Positions 1-5,702 of a stretch of DNA of 14,158 nt are shown here, in pieces; the first letter of the stretch is position 1; every line of letters begins with the position of its first letter. Below the pieces are notes generated by a model that had not been told where the DNA came from, made no database searches, and saw nothing but the letters and a program-made list of their open reading frames with translations. A program made the position numbers and the translations under genes. Source of the stretch: a bacterium (GTDB lineage: Bacteria > Patescibacteriota > Saccharimonadia > Saccharimonadales > UBA4665); NCBI GenBank assembly GCA_021846795.1, contig JAJZWG010000016.1:1-14158 (forward strand), read 5' to 3'.

Positions 1-764
1 TTAATAATCCAGCTAAAAATTTTGTTATTTTTAAATTTAAACAATTAATTTATAAAATAGTTATTAAAATTGTAGCTAAAAAATCTAAATTAATCATTAC
101 GCCATCTAACTTTGTTAAACAAGATTTAATAAAATATTCAAAAATTTCAGAAAAAAAAGTTAAAGTGACTTATGAGTCAGCTGAATTTGGTGATAAAAAA
201 ACTGACCCTTTGAAAGATTTAATTGGTAAAGATTTTCTTTTATATGTTGGTCGGTCAAATCCCCATAAAAACCTTCAAAACCTAATCAACGCTTTTAAAA
301 TTATTCAACGTAGTCATCCAAAATTATTACTAGTTCTTGTTGGTCAGTTAGATCAAAATTATTTAGCTATCAAAAACAGTTTGCCTTCAACTTTAAACAA
401 TCAAGTAATTTTTACTGATCATGTTTTAGAACATCATTTAAATTGGTTATATAAAAATGCTTTAATCTATGTTTTCCCTTCACTAAGCGAGGGTTTTGGT
501 TTACCCGGTTTGGAAGCTATGAACTTTGGTTTACCAGTAGTTAGTTCTAATAGTAGTTGTTTACCAGAAATTTATCAAAACGCGGCGATTTATTTTAATC
601 CATTAGACATTAATGATATAGCTAATAAAATAATCGAGGTGATTGATGATAGTGTTATTCGTGAGGAATTAATTAAAAATGGTTATATTCGGCTAAAAAG
701 TTTTTCCTGGCAAAAAATGGCTGAAAAAACTTTATCAATTTACTTAGAGGCTTTAAATAATTAA
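1..764 (+). CDS. GT-B fold glycosyltransferase (GT4-like, group 1), 5' end outside window
   Basis: Predicted to transfer a sugar from a nucleotide donor onto an envelope glycan or lipid precursor at the cytoplasmic membrane face. The frame is open from the first bases, so the GTG at 165 is internal; about 253 residues are visible. The start of the visible part, LIITPSNFVKQDLIKY, is the typical end of the N-terminal GT-B domain. The donor-binding C-terminal domain follows: LLYVGRSNPHKN (Arg and Lys expected to contact the donor phosphates) and SEGFGLPGLEAM, which holds the family E-x7-E pair, then the GLPVVSSNSSCLPE loop. The last residues form the usual closing helix (FSWQKMAEKTLSIYLEAL). The TAA stop overlaps the stop of the convergent jag gene. 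Acceptor and sugar specificity cannot be read from the sequence. The family call is firm. Confidence 0.9.
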   Translation, partial: NNPAKNFVIFKFKQLIYKIVIKIVAKKSKLIITPSNFVKQDLIKYSKISEKKVKVTYESAEFGDKKTDPLKDLIGKDFLLYVGRSNPHKNLQNLINAFKIIQRSHPKLLLVLVGQLDQNYLAIKNSLPSTLNNQVIFTDHVLEHHLNWLYKNALIYVFPSLSEGFGLPGLEAMNFGLPVVSSNSSCLPEIYQNAAIYFNPLDINDIANKIIEVIDDSVIREELIKNGYIRLKSFSWQKMAEKTLSIYLEALNN

Positions 765-1225
765 TCGACTTTTTTTAAGACAATATGTCGATCTCTTCCT
801 TCGCCAACCGACTCGCTACTTAAACCATATTCAACCGCTAGTTGATGAATAATTCTTCGGTCAGCTGAATTCATTGGTTCAAGATCAACAGTTTTATTGT
901 TGTCTCTAATATCAATCATGATTTTAGTATATTTTTGTTTAATTTTCTCTGCTTGATGTTTTTTATAATCAGCAATATCAATGTAAACTCGACTATATTT
1001 AAAATTATGGTTTCTTAAAGCCATTGAGACTAAAAATTGAAAAGCCCGCATGTTTTCAGCTTTTTGACCTATCAAAAAACCATTCATTTGGCTACTTTGA
1101 ACATTAAGCTGAATAACTTCGTCGTCAATAGTGGAGTCAACGCTTAGGTTTAAACCAAAAAAAGATAACATATCTTCTAGAAACTTAACGGCATAAATAG
1201 CTGCATCATTAATTGACTGATTCAT
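761..1225 (-). CDS. khpB (jag): KhpB/Jag (SpoIIIJ-associated) RNA-binding protein, KH-R3H
   Basis: RNA-binding protein normally encoded beside yidC. In Gram-positive relatives it pairs with KhpA and affects cell-envelope growth and division. I choose the ATG at 1225 (154 residues). It overlaps the yidC stop as ATGA and has AAAAGGA upstream at normal spacing. An in-frame ATG at 1261 would add 12 lysine-rich residues and lie 40 bases inside yidC. A short Jag-like N-terminal helical part (residues 1-25) precedes a KH-type domain (about 30-105). The R3H domain (about 110-153) carries EPMNSADRRIIH with the R-x3-H signature. The KH loop reads IGQKAEN where Jag usually has IGKRG, so the second glycine of GxxG is missing. 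It is the last gene of the rpmH operon and ends in an overlapping stop with the convergent glycosyltransferase gene. Confidence 0.9.
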   Translation of the reverse strand: MNQSINDAAIYAVKFLEDMLSFFGLNLSVDSTIDDEVIQLNVQSSQMNGFLIGQKAENMRAFQFLVSMALRNHNFKYSRVYIDIADYKKHQAEKIKQKYTKIMIDIRDNNKTVDLEPMNSADRRIIHQLAVEYGLSSESVGEGRDRHIVLKKVD

Positions 1226-2211
1226 GATTTTTTCCTTTTCTTTTTTGATTTTTTTTGCCAATTCTTTTGGTTTTTTGATTTAGTGTTAGTAGTTTTTTGA
1301 GTGGTTGAATTAGGACTAACTTCAACCAACTGAGCTTCTGGGATTTTAGACAGATCTTTTATTTTTTTGGTTTTTTTAGTTGGTTCATCGGCAATTTCTT
1401 CCATTTCTTCTTCATCTTCTCTTAAAATATAAGCTTGTTGACCAAACGCTACTAAACCACTTACTAACCAATATAAACTTAAAGCTGAGGCTAAATCAAC
1501 CGTAAAAATAAAAATCATGACTGGTAAAATATACCTAGTGGTTTTTGAAACAGCCGCACTTACTTCGCTTTGATCGGCTTGTTTACCACTACTAGCTTCT
1601 TTTAAAATTGTCTTAATGCTTTTTTGATTTTTTGCAGACGGTATAAGTTGCTTACTCTGATAATACTGAGCTAAGGCACTACCAAAAACTATAATCATAG
1701 CCGGCCAATAAATCCCTGATTTTGAACCTAAAGCACTTTTACCTAAATTAACTACGCCTAGTAACGTATCGTCAAAAAGATGGATATTACCTGAAAGCAC
1801 TTTAATCCAAGCTAAATTTTTAATAAACGGATAAGTGAAAGTAACTAAGTTATGTGGGTCATGAATAACACCATTTAAACCACTATAAAGCCCAAACAAA
1901 ACAACTAATTGAATAATTAAAGTCGGAAAAGTACTTAAAGGGTTAATACCTTGCTCTTTATAAAGACTCATTAATAATTGACTTTCCTGTTGTTTGTTGC
2001 CTTTTGTTTGAGCTTTTATTTTTTTTATTTCAGGTTGAATTTTTCGCATTAATTTGGTTTGTTTAAGTTGTTTTTTTACAAGTGGCCACATTAAAAAACG
2101 AATTAAAACTGTAAAAATAATTAAAGCTAAACCAAAATTATGGCCCGGAATAATGGCATAAATAAAAACTAGCAAATTGAAAATTGGTTTAACAATAAAC
2201 GTTGTAAACAT
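1222..2211 (-). CDS. yidC: YidC/Oxa1/SpoIIIJ family membrane protein insertase
   Basis: Inserts membrane proteins into the cytoplasmic membrane, alone or with SecYEG. The 329 residues follow the short Gram-positive-type layout without the large periplasmic domain of Proteobacteria and without a lipobox cysteine. The first transmembrane helix, about residues 25-44, contains Arg38 at the position of the conserved groove arginine (FTVLIRFLMWPL). A charged cytoplasmic helical hairpin spans about 45-88. The INPLSTFPTLIIQ segment leads into a helix at about 95-116, and further helices lie at about 167-186 and 226-263. The C-terminus has an acidic patch (DEEEMEEIADE) and then a very basic tail (KKSKKKRKKS), consistent with ribosome contact. 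The stop is TGA and overlaps the jag start as ATGA. No clear ribosome binding site precedes the ATG at 2211; the 46-base gap after rnpA is plain AT-rich sequence. Confidence 0.95.
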   Translation of the reverse strand: MFTTFIVKPIFNLLVFIYAIIPGHNFGLALIIFTVLIRFLMWPLVKKQLKQTKLMRKIQPEIKKIKAQTKGNKQQESQLLMSLYKEQGINPLSTFPTLIIQLVVLFGLYSGLNGVIHDPHNLVTFTYPFIKNLAWIKVLSGNIHLFDDTLLGVVNLGKSALGSKSGIYWPAMIIVFGSALAQYYQSKQLIPSAKNQKSIKTILKEASSGKQADQSEVSAAVSKTTRYILPVMIFIFTVDLASALSLYWLVSGLVAFGQQAYILREDEEEMEEIADEPTKKTKKIKDLSKIPEAQLVEVSPNSTTQKTTNTKSKNQKNWQKKSKKKRKKS

Positions 2212-2257
2212 ATAAAACTTAAAAATTAACTTCTATTAACTATAACATATTTAACTC

Positions 2258-2611
2258 TTAGGAGCTAAAATCACCATCTTTAATTTTAAAAATTAATTTT
2301 TCGATTAATTTTTCAAGTTCGGCTGATTTTAAATTAATAATATCTGGATTAAAAACTATAATAATTAAATTTACACTGTCTAGCTTTGTTAAAAAATTTT
2401 TTCGTAAAATTTCATAAATCTTTCTTCTTATCCTGTTTCGAACCACCGCACTTTTGGCAATCTTTTTACCGACGACTACCGCTGCTTTTAACTGACCATA
2501 ATTATTTTTTGAATAATTAATATTAAAATATTGACCTCTAACTACTCGACCTTTTTTTAAAGTAATTAAAAATTTTTTTCGACCATGGATACGGTTTTTT
2601 TGAGCTAACAC
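2258..2611 (-). CDS. rnpA: Ribonuclease P protein component
   Basis: Protein subunit of RNase P; with the catalytic RNA it removes 5' leaders from tRNA precursors. The product has 117 residues, a usual length. The family RNR signature is clear in KSAVVRNRIRRKIYE, preceded by the basic AAVVVGKKIAKSA strand and loop. The start is GTG at 2611. The resulting N-terminus (MLAQKNRIHGRKKF) aligns by eye with the usual MLPKENRLRKRRDF type, which supports this unusual start. It lies 6 bases after the rpmH stop and has no visible ribosome binding site, so it probably depends on translational coupling to rpmH. This order is conserved in most bacteria. The protein is rich in Lys, Ile and Asn, in line with the low G+C of the region. 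Confidence 0.95.
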   Translation of the reverse strand: MLAQKNRIHGRKKFLITLKKGRVVRGQYFNINYSKNNYGQLKAAVVVGKKIAKSAVVRNRIRRKIYEILRKNFLTKLDSVNLIIIVFNPDIINLKSAELEKLIEKLIFKIKDGDFSS

Positions 2612-2617
2612 TTTAAG

Positions 2618-2755
2618 TTAAGCCGAAATAGATTTACGGCCCTTTAAACGTCGTCGTTTTAAAACTTTTTGTCCAGCTTTAGTTGACATTCTTTTCATGA
2701 AGCCATGAACCTTCGATCTGCGAGCTTTTTTGGGTTGATAAGTACGTTTGGGCAT
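2618..2755 (-). CDS. rpmH: 50S ribosomal protein bL34
   Basis: Small basic protein of the large ribosomal subunit. Reading the minus strand from the ATG at 2755 gives 45 codons and a TAA. The protein begins MPKRTYQPKKARRSKVHGF and ends LKRRRLKGRKSISA, matching the L34 family from end to end (TYQP, HGF-x-x-RM, the RR-x-KGR block). It is first in the rpmH-rnpA-yidC-jag operon, with its own good promoter at 2810-2838 and a roughly 50-base leader. Only a weak AAAGG stretch lies upstream of the start. The gene is short but its identity is not in doubt. Confidence 0.97.
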   Translation of the reverse strand: MPKRTYQPKKARRSKVHGFMKRMSTKAGQKVLKRRRLKGRKSISA

Positions 2756-2809
2756 TTGAACAAACCTTTTATTCTTTATTTAGTAATTTTAACAATGTTT
2801 AACCCATCA

Positions 2810-2838
2810 AGTATAACAACTTACCCACAATTTATCAA
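2810..2838 (-). promoter_or_regulatory. Predicted sigma70-type promoter of the rpmH operon
   Basis: On the minus strand, TTGATA (2838-2833) is followed after exactly 17 bases by TATACT (2815-2810), one mismatch from consensus in the first and one in the second. It points toward rpmH with a predicted leader of about 50 bases. A near-consensus DnaA box, TTACCCACA at 2821-2829, lies inside the spacer, so DnaA could influence this promoter. A second minus-strand TATAAT at 2857-2852 has no convincing -35 hexamer. Confidence 0.65.
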
Positions 2839-2854
2839 ACTTTTTCCACTCATT

Positions 2855-2890
2855 ATACGGTGATTTTTAAAATTGTGGATAAAACCGTAT
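2855..2890. repeat. Inverted repeat framing the perfect DnaA box
   Basis: ATACGGT at 2855-2861 and its reverse complement ACCGTAT at 2884-2890 flank a 22-base interval. That interval contains the consensus DnaA box (2874-2882), which abuts the right arm almost directly. The left arm overlaps a minus-strand TATAAT. The arms are short, so this may be chance, a regulator operator or part of origin architecture. Confidence 0.45.
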
Positions 2891-2983
2891 CTGTCAGCTT
2901 AAATTTACCTGAAGACGTTGTTAATTTTAAATATGTGTGGAAAAGTCGAGTTAATTCAGCTATTATTAAATAAGTTACTTACT

Positions 2984-2992
2984 AAAGAGGAG
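2984..2992 (+). promoter_or_regulatory. Ribosome binding site fixing the dnaA start
   Basis: AAAGAGGAG sits 3 bases before the ATG at 2996; its GAGG core is 5 bases from the ATG. It is one of the two strongest Shine-Dalgarno matches in the window. It selects ATG 2996 over the in-frame ATG at 2918, which lacks such a site and would add 26 residues unlike DnaA. Confidence 0.8.
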
Positions 2993-2995
2993 TTT

Positions 2996-4369
2996 ATGAA
3001 AAGTAATAATATCTGGCAAGCTGTTCTTGGTGAAATTGAATTGTCTATTTCTCATGGAAATTTTATTACCTGGTTTAAAAATACTCAGTTAGTTAGTGAT
3101 TTTGATGGAAATATTATTATTGGAGTTAATAATATTTTTGTTAAACAACAATTAGAAAAAAAGTTTATTGATAATATTAAAGCTATTTTACAAAAAAATG
3201 GTGTTCAGGTTAAAAACATCTCCTTTGAAATACAAAATATTAATCATGAAGATTCAACCGACATTAACAATGAAGTTGTTGAAGATTTAGAAGAAATTCA
3301 TCAAAAAGATAAAATTCATCAACAACTTACCAATTCTTTATCTCACACTTACCGACAAGGGTTAAACGAAAAATATACCTTTGATAATTTTATTGTGGGC
3401 GATGGCAATGAACTTGCCTTTGCGGCTTGCCAAGCTATCGTTTCTCAACCAGGTACACGTTATAATCCTTTATTTATTTATGGTGGTGTTGGTATTGGTA
3501 AAACCCATTTAATTCAGGCGGTTGGTAATTATTTAGTTAAAAACAATAACTTTTCTAAAGTTCTATATATCTCTACCGAACAGTTCGTTCAAGAGTTTGT
3601 TGATGCTTTAAGATTTAGAAAAACAGCAGATTTTGTTAGCCATTATCGAACAGCTGATGTTTTAATTGTTGACGACGTTCAATTTATTGCTGGTAAAGAA
3701 AAGATTCAAGAAGAATTCTTCCATACTTTCAACGCTTTACACCAAGCTAATAAGCAAATAATCATTAGTTCTGATAAACCTCCAAAAGATATTCCAACCC
3801 TAGAAGAGAGATTAAAAAGTCGATTCGCTTGGGGAATGAGCATAGATATGCAAAACCCTGACTTTGAAACCAGATGTGCGATTATTAAAATTAAAGCTTC
3901 TGAACAAGGTGTTGATTTAACAAATGATGTAGTTGAATTTTTAGCCAATAATATTCAAACCAATATTCGAGAATTAGAGGGAGCTCTTAATCAACTTTTA
4001 GCTTTTTGTGAAATGAGACAATTAGAACCTAACCTAACAATCACTTCTAGTTTATTTTCAAGTATTAAATCTCGTCCAAAACACCTAAGCTCAAGACAAA
4101 TTATCGAAAAAACAGCTCGTTATTTTCAAATTCAAATGGAAGATATTTTGGGTGCTAAACGAGATAAAGATATTGTTGTACCTAGACAAGTAGCTATGTA
4201 TATTTTAAGAAGCGAACTTCATCTTAGCTTTCCTAAGATTGCTAAAGAATTAGGACGTAAAGACCACACTACAGCTATTCATTCAGTTGATAAAATTGAA
4301 AAAGAATCGAAAATTAATATGGAAATTAAAAAAGCTATAACAGAAATAACTGAGAAATTATATGTTTAA
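2996..4369 (+). CDS. dnaA: Chromosomal replication initiator DnaA
   Basis: AAA+ ATPase that binds DnaA boxes, unwinds oriC and recruits the replicative helicase. From ATG 2996 it has 457 residues, a normal length. Domain I is residues 1-80 (starts with NNIWQAVLGEIE and includes a WF motif). A short, acidic, variable linker covers about 81-120. The AAA+ domain runs about 125-340 with Walker A GGVGIGKT (163-170), Walker B VLIVDD (222-227), sensor 1 IIISSD (255-260) and RELEGALN in the lid. Domain IV is about 360-457, with the DNA-binding signature LGRKDHTTAIHS (419-430), close to the usual GGRDHTTVxHA. DnaA boxes on both sides of the gene suggest autoregulation and a bipartite origin. The stop is followed by a 238-base spacer before dnaN. 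Confidence 0.98.
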   Translation: MKSNNIWQAVLGEIELSISHGNFITWFKNTQLVSDFDGNIIIGVNNIFVKQQLEKKFIDNIKAILQKNGVQVKNISFEIQNINHEDSTDINNEVVEDLEEIHQKDKIHQQLTNSLSHTYRQGLNEKYTFDNFIVGDGNELAFAACQAIVSQPGTRYNPLFIYGGVGIGKTHLIQAVGNYLVKNNNFSKVLYISTEQFVQEFVDALRFRKTADFVSHYRTADVLIVDDVQFIAGKEKIQEEFFHTFNALHQANKQIIISSDKPPKDIPTLEERLKSRFAWGMSIDMQNPDFETRCAIIKIKASEQGVDLTNDVVEFLANNIQTNIRELEGALNQLLAFCEMRQLEPNLTITSSLFSSIKSRPKHLSSRQIIEKTARYFQIQMEDILGAKRDKDIVVPRQVAMYILRSELHLSFPKIAKELGRKDHTTAIHSVDKIEKESKINMEIKKAITEITEKLYV

Positions 4370-4395
4370 AAATTGTTTACAAACATTTCAAAAAT

Positions 4396-4462
4396 TGTGT
4401 TTAATTGGTTATCAATTAATGTTTATTAAATTTGTTTTTTTATTAGCTGTGTTTAATTGGTT
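4396..4462. repeat. Exact 15-base direct repeat in the dnaA-dnaN spacer
   Basis: TGTGTTTAATTGGTT occurs at 4396-4410 and again at 4448-4462, a period of 52 bases (about five helical turns). The TGTGTTTAA part of each copy is the reverse complement of TTAAACACA, two mismatches from a DnaA box. The copies could be low-affinity DnaA sites or sites for another origin factor. Confidence 0.6.
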
Positions 4463-4596
4463 GAGTTTTAAACTATTTATCAACCATCAAACAACCAAAG
4501 TTTTTAATATCTTTAATCAGTTAATTGATAGTTTATACACATTATCAACAGGTATTAATAACAATAACAATTTAATATATTTAATTATTTATAATT

Positions 4597-4604
4597 AAGG
4601 GGGA
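4597..4604 (+). promoter_or_regulatory. Strong ribosome binding site of dnaN
   Basis: AAGGGGGA lies 3 bases before the ATG at 4608, directly after the AT-rich tract. The G run is conspicuous in otherwise A/T sequence and fixes the dnaN start. Confidence 0.75.
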
Positions 4605-4607
4605 TAA

Positions 4608-5693
4608 ATGAAACTTCAAGTCACACAAGAAAATCTTAATAAAGCTTTAATGAGTGTTTCACGAATTGCTTCAAGCCGAAGTACATTACCAATTCTAGCC
4701 AATGTTTTAATTAAAACGACTAATAATTTATTAACTATTTCAGCTACTAATCTTAGTTTAGCTATTACTCACTCTATTGGAGCTAAAATTAGTCAAGAAG
4801 GATCAATTACTGTACCAGCTAGATTGATGCAAGATTATGTATCTTCTTTGCCAGCCGATATTATTGAATTAGAAGTTGAAAATAATAAATTAAAACTTAA
4901 AACTAAAAATTATACCTCAACTATTAATGGTATTTCAGCTGACGATTACCCAGAGATGCCTTCAATTGATAAACCCTCGAAATTTACTATCCAAAGCAGT
5001 AGTTTAAAGGAAGCACTTTCTGAAGTTGTTTTGGTAGCTAGTAATGATGAAACAAGACCAGTTTTAACTGGAATTTTATTTGATTCTAACGAACATGGTT
5101 TTTTAATTGCTGCTACGGATAGTTATCGTTTAGCAGAAAAAAAACTAACTTCATTAAAAAAAGATTTTAAGTTATTAATCCCAGCTAGTTCAATCCAAGA
5201 CCTATTAAGAATTTTACCAGATGAAAATATAACTATTAATATTGAATATGATGATAATCAAATTAAATTTAATGTGAATGAAATTGAATTATTGACCAGA
5301 TTATTATCTGGTCAATATCCTGATTATCAAGCTTTAATACCTAAAAAATTTGAGATTAAAGCGACAGTTGATAAACAATCAATGATTAGTATTGTTAAAA
5401 TAGCTAATTTATTTGCCAGAGAAACAGCTGGTAGTATTAAAATTAATATTAAAAACAATTTAGTTGAAATTAATTCTATTGCTTCTCAAATTGGTGAAAA
5501 TAATTCATCAACCGAAGCTCAAACATCAGGTCAAGGAGAAATTACACTTAATGCTAAATATTTACTAGATGCCTTAAATGTAATTAATAGTAATAAAGTA
5601 GACTTTAATTTTAACGGTAAACTCGAACCAATATTAGTTACACCAAACAATCAAAAAAATTACTTACATATAATCATGCCATTAAAAAGTTAA
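4608..5693 (+). CDS. dnaN: DNA polymerase III beta subunit (sliding clamp)
   Basis: Forms the ring-shaped dimer that holds DNA polymerase III and repair proteins on DNA. The product has 361 residues, the normal length for three repeated clamp domains. Family landmarks are the N-terminus MKLQVTQENLNKAL, SRSTLPILANVLI, the SADDYPEMP segment, ETRPVLTGILFD, ATDSYRLAEKK and LLSGQYPDYQALIP. The end, HIIMPLKS, replaces the common MPMRL type but keeps the MP. It starts at an ATG behind a very strong Shine-Dalgarno sequence and stops 9 bases before recF, so both are probably on one transcript. No frameshift or missing domain is visible. Confidence 0.97.
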   Translation: MKLQVTQENLNKALMSVSRIASSRSTLPILANVLIKTTNNLLTISATNLSLAITHSIGAKISQEGSITVPARLMQDYVSSLPADIIELEVENNKLKLKTKNYTSTINGISADDYPEMPSIDKPSKFTIQSSSLKEALSEVVLVASNDETRPVLTGILFDSNEHGFLIAATDSYRLAEKKLTSLKKDFKLLIPASSIQDLLRILPDENITINIEYDDNQIKFNVNEIELLTRLLSGQYPDYQALIPKKFEIKATVDKQSMISIVKIANLFARETAGSIKINIKNNLVEINSIASQIGENNSSTEAQTSGQGEITLNAKYLLDALNVINSNKVDFNFNGKLEPILVTPNNQKNYLHIIMPLKS

Positions 5694-5702
5694 ACTGTCT
5701 TT

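Larger units (their letters stand above)
2756..2995. other. rpmH-dnaA spacer with DnaA boxes (left part of putative oriC)
   Basis: Non-coding divergent spacer between rpmH and dnaA, the classic origin position. DnaA boxes compared with TTATCCACA: a perfect one on the minus strand at 2874-2882; TTTTCCACA on the minus strand at 2936-2944 (one mismatch); TTACCCACA on the plus strand at 2821-2829 (one mismatch); and TTTTCCACT at 2842-2850 (two mismatches). The surroundings are AT-rich, and a 7-base inverted repeat frames the perfect box. The region also holds the rpmH operon promoter and presumably that of dnaA, for which I see no convincing -35/-10 pair. An in-frame ATG at 2918 would extend dnaA into this box cluster but is not favoured. 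Confidence 0.75.
4370..4607. other. dnaA-dnaN spacer, probable right part of oriC with AT-rich unwinding element
   Basis: A 238-base AT-rich spacer. Two directly abutting plus-strand DnaA-like boxes lie at 4533-4541 (TTATACACA) and 4542-4550 (TTATCAACA), each one mismatch from consensus. GG follows, then a region of almost only A and T from 4553 to 4598. This copies the order box-box-GG-AT tract known upstream of dnaN in Bacillus subtilis. A weaker box, TTATCAACC, is at 4477-4485. A 15-base direct repeat in the left half contains degenerate inverted boxes. After the GG, the top strand runs TAATAACAATAACAA, with a 3-base rhythm. I judge this to be origin sequence rather than a gene, although a 78-codon open frame crosses it. 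Confidence 0.7.

Noticed and set aside
764..792. Possible terminator hairpin (ATCGAC/GTCGAT) after the glycosyltransferase gene
   Set aside because: Stem of only 6 bases with a 17-base loop and no T-run following it on either strand; it also lies in the jag coding sequence.
2918..2995. Upstream in-frame start adding 26 residues to DnaA
   Set aside because: The extension does not look like DnaA, it covers the DnaA box at 2936-2944, and a strong ribosome binding site marks ATG 2996 instead.
3706..3948. 80-codon minus-strand open frame inside dnaA
   Set aside because: It lies antisense to the conserved AAA+ region of DnaA; the product resembles no known family and has no ribosome binding site.
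4362..4598. 78-codon plus-strand open frame between dnaA and dnaN
   Set aside because: It starts 8 bases inside dnaA, has no ribosome binding site of its own, has low-complexity hydrophobic and Asn-run sequence, and covers the DnaA boxes, direct repeat and AT-rich tract of the origin. A small membrane peptide cannot be fully excluded; conservation or ribosome profiling would decide.
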